DNA of 64,000 nucleotides, from NCBI GenBank assembly GCA_965243755.1, contig CBDEVW010000006.1:930001-994000 (forward strand). The letters are read 5' to 3'. The translations under genes and the position numbers were made by a program. The notes beneath the pieces are model-generated. The model saw only the letters and a list, made by a program, of their open reading frames with translations, made no database searches and was not told the origin of the DNA. Positions 23,612 through 33,503 of the stretch are shown here, in pieces. This DNA comes from JANSWY01 sp965243755 (GTDB taxonomy: Bacteria > Bacteroidota > Bacteroidia > Cytophagales > Cyclobacteriaceae). Every line of letters begins with the position of its first letter. Position 1 is the stretch's first letter.

Positions 23612-25069
23612 TTAAAGTAAGTCTTCGCTTATGTTATTGGTAAACCATTCATTGTCATAATTCATCATTACTTTTTTAAGGCCTTTCCAGCAAACTCCGT
23701 TTGTGTTGTCTTTGTACCTTCTTAACCAAAAACCCAATACATGATAAGGTTCTAACATAGGATAGATACTTTCATCAGGATTGCCGTATTCCCTGCCCTG
23801 ATCATCCAGGAAGGTGACATGCTCGTATTTTTGTGATAGGAAATGAGCACCATCATAGTAACCCTCAACCATATCCTCTCCATCAAACACAGACATATAA
23901 TCATTGGTGTGGTTCAAATAAATATCGCTTGAAGGATCGGGATTGAGATACTCATAACCAAGCGCGTACATTCTAAAAAAGTCCCTGAATTGATCTGAAT
24001 ATATTTTTTGCATCATCTCACTGGGGTAGGGGATCATGTTTTTAATGGCCCATTCAATAGTTTCCGGATTCCAGTAAAGCATTTGATTTTCATAGCGTAG
24101 AAAAGGCTCTGTACCTGTAAACGTGCTGAAAAACTTCCTTACATCACCCAGGCTGTATTCATATTGGACGATGACTTTATCATTCAGTTCTTCACTCCAT
24201 GTGTTATAAATCTCAGGATCCATGTCATATTTTCCCTCATTCATTTTCAGGAGCATAAACAAGAGAGAGCTGGTTCCCTGCCTGAAGTTCCTGCCTTTAA
24301 TTTCGGCAGCATCAAGTTGGTAGGAATTGTCTTCGGAGCTGTAGACCATTGTATTTTGAGCCATGCTATCTACATCATTCCAATACCATTCAGAATATTC
24401 AAGATGCTCTGGGAAATATAACCCTTGTTGCCAGAAGTTATTCTTCCTGTTTTTTGCCATTATTGCTAAACTTTGATCCAGTCTGCCTTTTAAAACCTCT
24501 GAAGCTTTTAGTTCAGCCAATTCCCGCACTTCCTTCAATTTTTTTTCCTGATCCATCCAATTCATAGAGTCCATCCCAAGTAACATCCTGGCTATTTCAA
24601 TATCGGATTTATCGTAAGAAACATTGGCTGCCTGAATAAAACCATTGCCGGATTGTCCCCGGGCACGGATCCATTCTCCATCTACAGAATCAACCGCAAC
24701 GATAGAAAAGGAGTTAAGCATTCCGTCTGGTTGTGAGCCAACCTCCGGAAAAATAGGGGAGTTGGCAATCACAACGGCACCCCGCCCTTTCGGCACAAAC
24801 CACTGATTAGGGACCCACCCGATTACTGAGTCTTTCATTACCTTTCTTACGGGATATACCCCAGGATAACTGGCGGTCTCTTCCAGGTCATACATATAAG
24901 TGCCGGCAACTAATGTGTCCAGTACTTTGGATATTTGATCAAGCGAATCAAATTCAAGAAGCAATCCTGTATGTCCGATGTAAATACCTTTTTTATAGAT
25001 CTTAGGAGCTTCCTGGGTTGCACAGGACAATATTGCGATCAAAGAAATTACTGTTAGCAGCTGTTTCAT
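23612..25069 (-). CDS. hypothetical lipoprotein, about 485 residues
   Basis: The signal peptide ends in LSC (Cys about 16). Residues 25-150 look beta-rich and may be SH3-like. The rest is helical, with many Trp, Tyr and acidic residues (QGLYFPEHLEYSEWYWNDVD) and a long region around FFSTFTGTEPFLRY. No family recognised and no catalytic motif seen. It is transcribed on its own, separated from the upstream FG-GAP gene by a terminator at 25170-25201. Confidence 0.72.
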   Translation of the reverse strand: MKQLLTVISLIAILSCATQEAPKIYKKGIYIGHTGLLLEFDSLDQISKVLDTLVAGTYMYDLEETASYPGVYPVRKVMKDSVIGWVPNQWFVPKGRGAVVIANSPIFPEVGSQPDGMLNSFSIVAVDSVDGEWIRARGQSGNGFIQAANVSYDKSDIEIARMLLGMDSMNWMDQEKKLKEVRELAELKASEVLKGRLDQSLAIMAKNRKNNFWQQGLYFPEHLEYSEWYWNDVDSMAQNTMVYSSEDNSYQLDAAEIKGRNFRQGTSSLLFMLLKMNEGKYDMDPEIYNTWSEELNDKVIVQYEYSLGDVRKFFSTFTGTEPFLRYENQMLYWNPETIEWAIKNMIPYPSEMMQKIYSDQFRDFFRMYALGYEYLNPDPSSDIYLNHTNDYMSVFDGEDMVEGYYDGAHFLSQKYEHVTFLDDQGREYGNPDESIYPMLEPYHVLGFWLRRYKDNTNGVCWKGLKKVMMNYDNEWFTNNISEDLL

Positions 25070-25169
25070 GAGTGGATAGATTGGGTAGAACGATTAATTT
25101 ACTAAAAGTGATGGAACAAAAAAAGTTAGCATTAAATGATGAGCTCCGATCGGCCAGCAGTAAAAATTT

Positions 25170-25201
25170 AAGGCCAACCTAAACGACATCAGGTTGGCCT
25201 T
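25170..25201 (-). terminator. terminator for the FG-GAP lipoprotein gene
   Basis: A perfect 11-base inverted repeat, AAGGCCAACCT / AGGTTGGCCTT, followed on the minus strand by AAATTTTTA. It lies 25 bases after the stop of the gene at 25226. Confidence 0.8.
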
Positions 25202-25225
25202 GTATGTTCACATTTATTTGGATAA

Positions 25226-26254
25226 TTAATGCAACAGCAGCTGGCCACCTCTGGCAGAAACTACTTCAGAAGATCCGTCACCTGTATAGTCCATCGACCA
25301 GTTATATCCGGTGGAACCACCCCACCAGTTGTTTGTGAACCTTGTGCTTCTGTTCCAGTTGTTGCTACCATTCCATTCTCTGACATAGATTTTGTCACCA
25401 ATTGCGGTAAGGATTTCCTCTCTTCCATCTCCATCAGAATCACCGGCCCAGGTAAAGGTGGAACCACCCCAGACATTGGAGGTATAATGAGTATAGGCAG
25501 TAAAACCAGAAAATACGCCTGATGAATTGACTTTCGATTGTTTGATGTAAATATTACCTCCACTTAAAGAAACAATATCATCTCTACCATCGCCGTTGTA
25601 ATCGCAGGCAAACGTCCAGCCAGACCCACCGTACTCCCCACTGGTGTAGTATGTGTGGCTAGAAAATCCAGATCGGAAAGATCTTTTCAAAAAGATTCGG
25701 TTTCCGTATGCTGAGGCTATATCATCGTCACCATCACCATCAAAGTCACCCACAACTGTATATCCTGATCCTCCCCACTGGTTGGATACGGACCAAACAA
25801 CTGAGTTGAACCCATCATTTCTGGTGTTCAGCTTCATCAACGCCCTATTCCCTGATAATGAAACTATATCGGCATAGCCATCTCCGTTGAAGTCTCCGGA
25901 AAATGTCCATGAGGCAGGTGCATAGCTACCATCAGTGAACCACACTTCATTGTCAGTGTAATTGACATTTAATCCATTAGATAATTTCAGAATAACCTGG
26001 TTGTAATAAAGGGAAGCCAGATCATCTCTGCCATCTCCGTTGAAGTCACCTACTTTGGTCCAGCCTGCACTGGTCCACCGGTTTTCAGTAGAATAGAATC
26101 TTCCAATGCCCAGTTGCTCAGTGTCTGGACCATCAGGTTCTGGCATTACAACCAGTTCACCAAATTCAGCATCCGGCATCTGGTCATCCAAAATTTCTTC
26201 TTTTTCGCAGCTTACAAACAAAGCAAGTGCAGATAACAATACTAAGTATCTCAT
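25226..26254 (-). CDS. FG-GAP/VCBS-repeat lipoprotein with DGDG calcium motifs
   Basis: 342 residues. The signal peptide ends in VSC (Cys16) with a K-E-E-E linker. From residue 65 six repeats of about 47 residues follow. Each has W(T/S)..GW.., then (G/C)DFNGDGR(D/E)D(I/L)(A/V)SL and a stretch ending in a hydrophobic strand. The DxNGDGxxD loops are typical calcium-binding loops of FG-GAP blades, so it is probably a six- or seven-bladed propeller on the cell surface. A possible decayed relative of its C-terminus lies at 29314-29376. Confidence 0.85.
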   Translation of the reverse strand: MRYLVLLSALALFVSCEKEEILDDQMPDAEFGELVVMPEPDGPDTEQLGIGRFYSTENRWTSAGWTKVGDFNGDGRDDLASLYYNQVILKLSNGLNVNYTDNEVWFTDGSYAPASWTFSGDFNGDGYADIVSLSGNRALMKLNTRNDGFNSVVWSVSNQWGGSGYTVVGDFDGDGDDDIASAYGNRIFLKRSFRSGFSSHTYYTSGEYGGSGWTFACDYNGDGRDDIVSLSGGNIYIKQSKVNSSGVFSGFTAYTHYTSNVWGGSTFTWAGDSDGDGREEILTAIGDKIYVREWNGSNNWNRSTRFTNNWWGGSTGYNWSMDYTGDGSSEVVSARGGQLLLH

Positions 26255-26624
26255 TTTTGTAATAATTAAGGTTGTTGCCTACTCTTTTCAGGGATTTTCG
26301 GCGGACTCCAACAAAAAAATATATTGCAAGTGACCATGGAGGTCAGATGAATACGTAAAACAGAATTTTTGTATTGCTGAATAGAAAGCGATGTTAAAAT
26401 CCGATCAAACCAAATAGTATTGACATCAAGTCAAAATGGGAAGTAAACAGGTGATACGGTATTATTGATGAATTTTGACAAACAGCTTTGTAATTCGCCG
26501 GCAAGATAATAATATTTATCATATCACCTAACGGTATGGTGTGAATTTTTGATGGGTTATCTGTTATTAGTAGTCTAGAGAAGAACAATCGCACATCAAC
26601 GTACTTGAGACATTTTCAACTATT
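26255..26624. other. intergenic stretch, no gene recognised
   Basis: A/T-rich gap between the divergent FG-GAP and envelope-protein genes. No convincing gene or repeat was found; the promoter at 26625-26658 lies at its right edge. Confidence 0.5.
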
Positions 26625-26658
26625 TGGCCAAGGTGTTTACTAAAAACATCTACATTTG
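26625..26658 (+). promoter_or_regulatory. Bacteroidota-type promoter candidate
   Basis: TTG at 26625-26627 and TACATTTG (TAnnTTTG) at 26651-26658, separated by 23 bases, lie 30 bases before the ATG of the first paralogous envelope gene. Confidence 0.55.
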
Positions 26659-26688
26659 CAATTGATTCAAACTATCTAAAAGTTCCTT

Positions 26689-27957
26689 ATGAATGTTAAT
26701 CAGGCATGCATTTGCATTGCGACATTGAAATTTGTACTGGTTATAACTTTCGCCATCATCGCATCAATTGGTTTTGCCCAAAACACTATTGCTAATGGCT
26801 TTATAATCAACCATGAAAAGGATACGATTTATCACACACTAGTTGAACAAACAAAGGATCAGCCATATTCATTCTGTCTGCTTAATGAGGGTGAAAGTGT
26901 ACGACGTTTCAAGCCAGATGAAATACTGGGCTATGGGTTTGTAGGAGGAAATGTGTATTTGTCTGGTATAGAACCAGGATATTTCGTGCGCTTACTGGTT
27001 TTGGGAGACTTAAGTCTGTACATGGGAAAAGATAAGTACTATGTCAAAAAAGGGCATTCAATTTTTTCATTAGATGAAGTGTCGGAGAGTGATAAAATAT
27101 CTGGAAAGGACAGCCAGAGTTGGAGGGATATATTGGCCTGGTTAATTAAAGACGGTTTTAATCATCCCGGCGCTCGCGTGTCACGTGTAGTTCTGGAAGA
27201 CCAGCGCCTCACCCAATTGGTAGCCCAGTATAATCGGAATGTAGGTGCCCCGCATCAATTATTTAATGAGATCAAACGAATTGATGATGTCAAACGAATT
27301 AATATTATCAAACGATTTGCTGGTGCGTTCAATGGTTCGCATAATGATCAGTTTTCTGTTGGGGTGGTTTTTGGTCTTGTGAATTCCAGAATAACAGCCA
27401 AAAATAACCAATTGACTTATTTAGAAGAATCTTATAGCTCTATTGACCCTTATGGAGGCATGAGGTTTTCTTTTAGGTTCAACCCAATGGCAGAAGGAGC
27501 TTCAATAGAAGGGGCAATCACTTATAGTCAGGCGGATTTTTCCTCAATTTACGAAGTTTCAGACAGGTTTGTGACAGACTATTATACCACAGAAATTAAG
27601 CTTGCGGTGTTATCTCTGCCTATTGCCTTAAAAAATACCTTTTATAGGGATGATGCCAATGATTTATATGTCCTATTTGGCTTTAACTACGACAAACATT
27701 TTAGATCAGAAACTAGTCTTAGTAGAGAGAGGCTATCAGGAACTAACTGGTATGAGTACGAAACTGAAACTTATATGGATTTAGCAACCAGGCAGTTTGG
27801 TGCTACTCTGGGTGCAGGATATAACAGAAGTTTTAAGCACATCAAGGCTGGATTTGGTTTGCAATATTTTCACATGTCGAATCTAAATGCTCAAAAACGA
27901 CTCATAAACACGTACACCTCCAGAATAGCGTTAAGCATAAATGTCTCCATGAATTAG
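26689..27957 (+). CDS. envelope protein, paralogue 1 (N-terminal domain plus beta-barrel)
   Basis: 422 residues. The signal peptide is cleaved near GFAQ. An N-terminal domain (about 35-135) has the family pattern NGFIIN...DTI....(about 20).CLL.....F.PDEILGYGF.GG..Y.S..........V.VLGDLSLY..K.KYYVKK, then a helical segment. From about 225 an outer-membrane beta-barrel-like region (GMRFSFRF...GATLGAGYNR...AGFGLQYFHMS) follows. The family is common in Cytophagales and its function is unknown. It is followed after 78 bases by a clear paralogue; a third, larger member is at 53897. Confidence 0.8.
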   Translation: MNVNQACICIATLKFVLVITFAIIASIGFAQNTIANGFIINHEKDTIYHTLVEQTKDQPYSFCLLNEGESVRRFKPDEILGYGFVGGNVYLSGIEPGYFVRLLVLGDLSLYMGKDKYYVKKGHSIFSLDEVSESDKISGKDSQSWRDILAWLIKDGFNHPGARVSRVVLEDQRLTQLVAQYNRNVGAPHQLFNEIKRIDDVKRINIIKRFAGAFNGSHNDQFSVGVVFGLVNSRITAKNNQLTYLEESYSSIDPYGGMRFSFRFNPMAEGASIEGAITYSQADFSSIYEVSDRFVTDYYTTEIKLAVLSLPIALKNTFYRDDANDLYVLFGFNYDKHFRSETSLSRERLSGTNWYEYETETYMDLATRQFGATLGAGYNRSFKHIKAGFGLQYFHMSNLNAQKRLINTYTSRIALSINVSMN

Positions 27958-28035
27958 CCTGAGAATAATTGACAATATTTATTAATTTTGTTCCTTACCA
28001 TTTCTGACTATCTCTTTATATTAACTATTTATCAC

Positions 28036-29256
28036 ATGGAAATACGTCAACCACACCAATTAAGAAACAGATCAAAACTCATGCTGACTTTAGTTTTGCT
28101 GTTTTTGATGTACGGTAGCTATGCCCAGCTTTCATTCCAGAATGGTTTTATAATCAACTTAGACAATGATACCATTCCCAGCCAGATTGCATTTCGGCTT
28201 GAGCATAAAAACTATCTTTCCTGCATTGTAAAGGATGGCAATACATCACAAGAATACCTCCCCGAACAACTATTGGGTTACGGATTTGAAGGCGGAGATT
28301 TTTATTCATCGGAAGTGATATCTGGAGAATTCGTGCAGGTACTGGTAGCAGGAAAGTTAAGTCTCTACAAATCGAAAAATAAATACCATGTTAAGAAAGA
28401 TTCTGCTGTTTTTGACCTGGAGTCCAACCCGGAGAAGATTCGTGTCAATTTTCAATCCAAAGTAAAGGGTGACAATAAATGGAGGGGGCTTCTTACCTGG
28501 ATGATAAGTGATTGCCTCGATAATGCCAGTAGTATGACTTCCAGTGTAGAGCTGGAAGACATAAGTCTGATCAGGCTGGTATCAAAATATAATGATTGTG
28601 CAGGAGGGGATTATGTTACTTTTTATGAGATAAAGGATTTGGTAAAGGTGTCTATCGGAGGAGTTGCAGGCATAACAAGAACTACTGTAAAGACCAATTT
28701 TAAACCTGAATCTCACTTTTATTTAAAGGACCTGTATCAATCAATTGACCCTTTTTTTGGGATGCAATGGTCAATAAGATCACCGCAGATTAGCGAAAGA
28801 GTTGAGTTACTCGGAGAAATTCTGTTAATACGATCTTCGTATTCTTACAATATGACTACTTCAATAGGAAGTGACACAGAGTATCATAAATCTCAATTAG
28901 CATTGAATGTTCTGAGCTTTCCGGTTCTATTCAATTACGCAATCCTTCAAAGAAAAGATATTGACTTTTATGTGTCTGCGGGATTTAATTATGATCGCCA
29001 TCTAAATTCCAATTCCTCCTATGTTAGAGAAAGAGTAGTAGGTTCAATTCTTTATCAATACCAGCAACCATTAATTGACATGGTGCAATTTCAAATGGGC
29101 ACCACTTTAGGAGGAGGAATCAACCGACGGTTTCAAAAATTCAATGCCGGATTAGGTTTTAGATATTACCACATGTCACCACTGAACATAAAAAACGGAA
29201 AGTCCAGCACCATTACTACCAGAATGGCGCTTAACCTCATTATTCAGAGTAATTGA
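28036..29256 (+). CDS. envelope protein, paralogue 2
   Basis: 406 residues from the ATG at 28036; an upstream in-frame TTG at 27988 gives a spurious extension. The signal peptide ends at SYAQ. It matches the neighbour gene throughout: NGFIINLDNDTI, LLGYGFEGGDFYS, LVAGKLSLYKSKNKYHVKK, SIDPFFGMQWS and TLGGGINRRF...GLGFRYYHMS. It is a tandem duplication with strong divergence (I estimate about a third identical). The second copy probably lies in the same transcript. Confidence 0.8.
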   Translation: MEIRQPHQLRNRSKLMLTLVLLFLMYGSYAQLSFQNGFIINLDNDTIPSQIAFRLEHKNYLSCIVKDGNTSQEYLPEQLLGYGFEGGDFYSSEVISGEFVQVLVAGKLSLYKSKNKYHVKKDSAVFDLESNPEKIRVNFQSKVKGDNKWRGLLTWMISDCLDNASSMTSSVELEDISLIRLVSKYNDCAGGDYVTFYEIKDLVKVSIGGVAGITRTTVKTNFKPESHFYLKDLYQSIDPFFGMQWSIRSPQISERVELLGEILLIRSSYSYNMTTSIGSDTEYHKSQLALNVLSFPVLFNYAILQRKDIDFYVSAGFNYDRHLNSNSSYVRERVVGSILYQYQQPLIDMVQFQMGTTLGGGINRRFQKFNAGLGFRYYHMSPLNIKNGKSSTITTRMALNLIIQSN

Positions 29257-29313
29257 AAATAAGGTAGGTCAAAATGCGCTATTGAATTTGTTTACAATTT
29301 TGGAGGTGAGGAT

Positions 29314-29376
29314 TTAAAGAAAAAGCTGTTTTCCGCTTCTGGCAGAGATCTCTTCTGTAGTTGATATATAATTTAA
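29314..29376 (-). pseudogene. possible decayed 3' end of an FG-GAP-type gene
   Basis: About 21 codons ending in TAA read ...STTEEISARSGKQLFL, close to the end of the FG-GAP lipoprotein (SSEVVSARGGQLLLH). The frame is closed upstream by a stop. It could be a remnant of a second copy or chance. Confidence 0.3.
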
Positions 29377-29457
29377 TAGTGATTAATGAATCATTGTATC
29401 AATTAATTTGCCCGATTGCTGTAACATTAGCCATGCGCCATCGTCATTCCGTCGATT

Positions 29458-30432
29458 ATGAAAGCAATAGTATGTACAAAGTATGGAGGACCTGAGGTGC
29501 TCGAGCTTCAGGAAGTAGCAAAACCATCTCCCAGACCAAACGAAGTATTAATTAAGATCCATGCCGCTACGGTGACTGCCGCGGGGCTTATCGGTAGAAA
29601 GGGTGAACCCTATTTTACCAGGGTGTTTACCGGATTTTCCAAACCCAAGAATGATATCCTGGGAATGGAACTTGCCGGGGAAGTAGAAGCAATTGGAAAG
29701 GACGTGAAGTCATTGAAGGTAGGGGACCAGGTTTTTGGTCTCACCACCAAAAACCTGGGAGCAAATGCTGAATATATTTGCCTGCCCGATGATTCCACGG
29801 TTATTCAAAAACCCACCAACCTCAATTATGAAGAATCTGCTGCAATTGTAGAGGGAGGACTGACGGCCCTGAACTTTCTGAATTCGACAATCCAAATCAC
29901 CCCAGGGCAAAAGGTGCTCATTAATGGAGCATCCGGATCAGTTGGTACTGCATCGGTGCAATTGGCCAAACACCTGGGAGCAGAAGTCACGGCAGTATGC
30001 AGCAACTCAAACATTGAGCTTGTGAAATCACTAGGAGCTGATGAGGTAATCGATTACACCAAAGAAGATTTCACTAAAAATGGACAATTATACGATGTAA
30101 TATTTGATACTGTAGGAAAGCGCTCATTTCCACAATGCAAAAATGCTTTAAAGCCCGGAGGAATATTTTTGGATGCAGCCAATGTGGCTACAGTTTTCCA
30201 CATGGTCTGGACATCTATGTTTGGAAAAAGAAAAGCCATTTTGTCTGCATCATATTTGAAACCTGCAAAGCAGATCAGGGCCAATTTGATCCTTTTAAAG
30301 GAATTGGCTGAGGCTGGTGCAATACGCCCTGTGATTGATCGCAGATATGCGCTGGAGCAAACCGCGGAGGCACACGAATATGTTGAAACCGGAAGGAAGA
30401 AAGGCAATGTGGTAATTAATGTGGTTTGCTAA
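29458..30432 (+). CDS. NAD(P)-dependent alcohol dehydrogenase / quinone oxidoreductase (MDR family)
   Basis: 324 residues. The GroES-like N-terminal domain has the start MKAIVCTKYGGPEVL and GMELAGEVEAIGKDV. The Rossmann domain carries GASGSVGTASVQLAKHLGAEVTAV and the GADEVIDYT stretch, ending in RYALEQTAEAHEYVETGRKKGNVVI. The catalytic zinc Cys/His of alcohol dehydrogenases is absent, so a quinone or enone reductase activity is more likely. It is convergent with the alginate-lyase gene. Confidence 0.88.
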   Translation: MKAIVCTKYGGPEVLELQEVAKPSPRPNEVLIKIHAATVTAAGLIGRKGEPYFTRVFTGFSKPKNDILGMELAGEVEAIGKDVKSLKVGDQVFGLTTKNLGANAEYICLPDDSTVIQKPTNLNYEESAAIVEGGLTALNFLNSTIQITPGQKVLINGASGSVGTASVQLAKHLGAEVTAVCSNSNIELVKSLGADEVIDYTKEDFTKNGQLYDVIFDTVGKRSFPQCKNALKPGGIFLDAANVATVFHMVWTSMFGKRKAILSASYLKPAKQIRANLILLKELAEAGAIRPVIDRRYALEQTAEAHEYVETGRKKGNVVINVVC

Positions 30433-30440
30433 AGCGTAAG

Positions 30441-30476
30441 GAAAAGGTCTCCACCGGTAGGTAGAGACCATATTTC
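30441..30476. terminator. possible bidirectional terminator
   Basis: GGAAAAGGTCTC pairs with GAGACCATATTTCC (one short bulge) between two convergent genes. No long T run follows on either side, so it is weak. Confidence 0.4.
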
Positions 30477-30503
30477 CGTAGCTGATATTAGATTCTTGAA
30501 GGC

Positions 30504-32558
30504 CTAGTTTTTTATCAATTTAAAACGTTCTGTGATGTTTTCCTTGGTTCGAATATCTATCAGATAAATTCCGCTATTTAGTTGATTTAATGGAACCGGA
30601 CCATTCTGTTGATCCAGGTCAATATTCATCAACAGTTTACCGGAAAGATTATATACGAACAAGGATGCACCGGTTTGATTCCCAATATCAACGTACAGCA
30701 TGTTTTTAGCAGGATTAGGGTAGACTACCAGCTTGTTATTTATGATTATTTCCTTAGAATTATCTACCCGAGCTGATGATAAAAGCTCAAAATCCCATTG
30801 CATTGAAGTACTGCCTGAATAATTGTATTGTAGAACTTTGGCTCCATTGTCCAATTTCCCATCATCCACACCCAGGGACTTATTGCTGTTTTGATTAATT
30901 ATTCTAAAATACCCATTGCCCAGTTCTACAATTTCCCACTTCTGATTATTGCTGGAAGTGGAGTTCCTTTGCACAGCTTCCACACCTTCTTGAGTGTCAC
31001 CATCTTTGATCTGAAGGTACTTATTACTGTGAACAGCTTTTAGCTTGTACAGACCGGATCCACCGTCTACCAGTTCCCATTGCTGATTGTCAGATCCTGT
31101 ATACGGATTTTGCACGGCCTCTTTATTATTGGAATTACTGCCATCTAATATTTCCATAGCTTTTCCACTATGTACAGCTGTAATTTTATAGATAGACCCA
31201 ATAGTTAACCCACCAACACTGCTCACGCTAATGTTCACAATATCGGACGTACCGGTTGCACCCAGGTTATCAGTAGCTACAGTAGTCAGTTCATAGTTAC
31301 CAGGACCAACATTGGTCCAGGTAAATGAATATGGTGACGTAAGGTCTTCACCAAGTTTAGTGGAACCCTGAAAGAATTCTAGTTTAGTAATTGATCCATC
31401 TGAATCAGAAGCATTTGCAGATATGGTGACATTATCACCTTCATTGTAACTTGCGCCATTGCCAGGTGAGGTAATGGTTGTTGTGGGAAGTGCATTCCCA
31501 GGGGCGTTTACTGAAATGGAAACTACTGCCGAAGTTCCTGTTGCACCCAGATTGTCTGTTGCAACTGTGGTAAGGTCATAGTTGCCGGCACTGACATTGT
31601 TCCATGTAAATGAATAGGGAGAGGAAAGATCTTCTCCTAGCTTACTGGAACCCTGAAAGAATTCTACTTTTGTGATTGACCCATCACTATCTGTGGCATT
31701 TGCAGTAATTGTTACATTATCTCCGGCATTGAAACTGGCACCATTAGTAGGAGAAGTAATGTTGGTTGATGGTGAGTTGTTACCAGGAGAACCTGTACCG
31801 GTATATAATTGATCGAAATAAGCAGTAGCTTCTCCATTGTCCTGTAAATAGACACCAGCCTTCCAGTAGCTTGGAAAAGTCCAGAACGAAACATCCATGT
31901 TGACTTTTTCCACTCCGTCTACGTCTATAATCATGTTGCCGCCTACGAGCCTGATATCACAATTGAAATACCCGCCAGGAGCAGGTCCTAAGTCTATGTG
32001 TGTCGTATTTTGTCCACCATCATCTGTTTTTATTGCAGCCCAAAGGTGATTCGCAGGAGACTTTGTTTGATGTTTATAAATTCTTAATAACGGTTTGTTG
32101 GGACCACTTCCAGCATTTGCATCATCATGAATTTGTAAAACTGTCACTTGATCACAGGTTTGCTGTACAATGTTAATTCTGGCATGCAAGGAACGGTCAC
32201 TTTGAGTAAGGTTCCAATTGGTTAGATACCTTAGTTCTGTTCTCCTACTTGACCCGGATTGATTGAAAGCTACTTTGTCAATGTCTGCAACATAAAACCA
32301 GCTCGAGGTATATCCATTGATGAGTTCAGTTTGTGTTGCTGCAGTAGAACTGGTAGGTGCTTGTAGTTTACATTCCCCTATAAAACCCTGAAACCTGGGA
32401 ATGTCATATGGTGCATTATAAGTTTGGCTGATAGCTGACGAGGATAGCTGACACAGGAAAATGAGCCAAATCCATTTCTTGAAAAAACTTAATTGGAGGT
32501 ACTTTTGAAAATTGCCGCAATAGCACTCCAGGACTGAGTTGAATTCTATGTTCTTCAT
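30504..32558 (-). CDS. type IX-secreted PL7-type alginate lyase with Ig-like, ricin and sorting domains
   Basis: 684 residues. Signal peptide (about 28-45), then a polysaccharide lyase family 7-like domain (about 50-255) carrying its three signature regions: SRRTELR, LQIHDD and YWKAGVYLQ. In PL7, QIH enzymes usually act on G-containing blocks. Two near-identical Ig-like domains follow (about 265-352 and 360-445), then a ricin-type trefoil (about 450-590) with three Q.W motifs, and a Por sorting domain (VYPNPA...LNSGIYLI) for type IX secretion. It points to use of brown-algal alginate. The N-terminal 25 residues before the signal are unusual, so the start may be downstream. Confidence 0.88.
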   Translation of the reverse strand: MKNIEFNSVLECYCGNFQKYLQLSFFKKWIWLIFLCQLSSSAISQTYNAPYDIPRFQGFIGECKLQAPTSSTAATQTELINGYTSSWFYVADIDKVAFNQSGSSRRTELRYLTNWNLTQSDRSLHARINIVQQTCDQVTVLQIHDDANAGSGPNKPLLRIYKHQTKSPANHLWAAIKTDDGGQNTTHIDLGPAPGGYFNCDIRLVGGNMIIDVDGVEKVNMDVSFWTFPSYWKAGVYLQDNGEATAYFDQLYTGTGSPGNNSPSTNITSPTNGASFNAGDNVTITANATDSDGSITKVEFFQGSSKLGEDLSSPYSFTWNNVSAGNYDLTTVATDNLGATGTSAVVSISVNAPGNALPTTTITSPGNGASYNEGDNVTISANASDSDGSITKLEFFQGSTKLGEDLTSPYSFTWTNVGPGNYELTTVATDNLGATGTSDIVNISVSSVGGLTIGSIYKITAVHSGKAMEILDGSNSNNKEAVQNPYTGSDNQQWELVDGGSGLYKLKAVHSNKYLQIKDGDTQEGVEAVQRNSTSSNNQKWEIVELGNGYFRIINQNSNKSLGVDDGKLDNGAKVLQYNYSGSTSMQWDFELLSSARVDNSKEIIINNKLVVYPNPAKNMLYVDIGNQTGASLFVYNLSGKLLMNIDLDQQNGPVPLNQLNSGIYLIDIRTKENITERFKLIKN

Positions 32559-33096
32559 ATTATCGTAAGATTATTGGTTATAATTCTTCATCGATAGAGA
32601 CTAGCATGAAGCCTATTCCTCTCAATCCACACTTATTTCTAATTTTCTTCAATAAATAGCTGCTAAGACCAAACAAAAAGGCTGGCAGTAGGTCTCTATG
32701 TTTCTTGATAAAATTGGAGTAATACATGCTGGGTAACCAGCAACTGGTAGACCAATTTGATAAATATCATTAATAAAAGCAAGAAATTTTTGCCAAAATC
32801 TTAATTAGCTAATAATGCAGGAGGTCATATTTTTAAGATCTTAAAAAGTAAGTCTTCCAAAAAAGTATTTATTCGAAGAGGTCATTCAAGGCATCAGCAA
32901 CAACGAACGCTTGATCACAGGTATGGCGTAAATACCCAAAAAATGAACGGGTAATTCTAGAGTAGTTAATATGAGCTGAGTGTTAAGCTGAACTCACTTT
33001 ATGTAATTCAAACTATTAGTTTTTCTAACTAATGCAGCACTCATAATCGTAATGGTAGCCATATATTAAACATGGAATGACTAACTTGGGAATACT
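32559..33096. other. intergenic stretch, no gene recognised
   Basis: 538 A/T-rich bases between the divergent alginate-lyase gene and the DUF1801 gene. I see no gene, strong hairpin or repeat here; long 5' leaders or control sites for both genes would fit. Confidence 0.5.
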
Positions 33097-33489
33097 ATGA
33101 ATCTGGACATTCAGCGCTTCAATAATGACCAGGAAGCACAGGAAAAAGACATTTGTCAAAGACTGTGCAGCATCATTAATGATGCATTGCCTGAAGCTGA
33201 AAGTAAAATCTGGCATAAGCACCCTGTCTGGTTTCTGGAGGGGAATCCAATCGTGGGCTACAGCAAATTAAAAGCCGGGATTCGTTTAATGTTTTGGAGT
33301 GGTGCCTCCTTTGGGGAGCAGGAACTTAAACCGGGGACAGGTAAGTTCAAAGATGCCTCCAGGTGGTATGAATCTGCTGATGAGATTAACCCTGTGGACG
33401 TCAGGCGCTGGATAGCCAAATCAAAAGTAATTCAGTGGGATTACAAAAACATTTATCAGCGAAAAGGAGAGCTGATTAGATTGAAATAA
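33097..33489 (+). CDS. DUF1801 family protein
   Basis: 130 residues. Contains the DUF1801 plan: E..I...L...I.....LPEAESKIWHKHPVWFLEGNPIVGYSKLKAGIRLMFWSGASFGE, and an Arg/Trp-rich end (VRRWIAKSKVIQWDYKNIYQR). The fold is a small barrel related to the iron-chaperone/YdhG group; the function is unsettled. It ends two bases before the frame of the next gene, so they are probably co-transcribed. Confidence 0.82.
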   Translation: MNLDIQRFNNDQEAQEKDICQRLCSIINDALPEAESKIWHKHPVWFLEGNPIVGYSKLKAGIRLMFWSGASFGEQELKPGTGKFKDASRWYESADEINPVDVRRWIAKSKVIQWDYKNIYQRKGELIRLK

Positions 33490-33503
33490 CATTGAAGGAA
33501 GAT

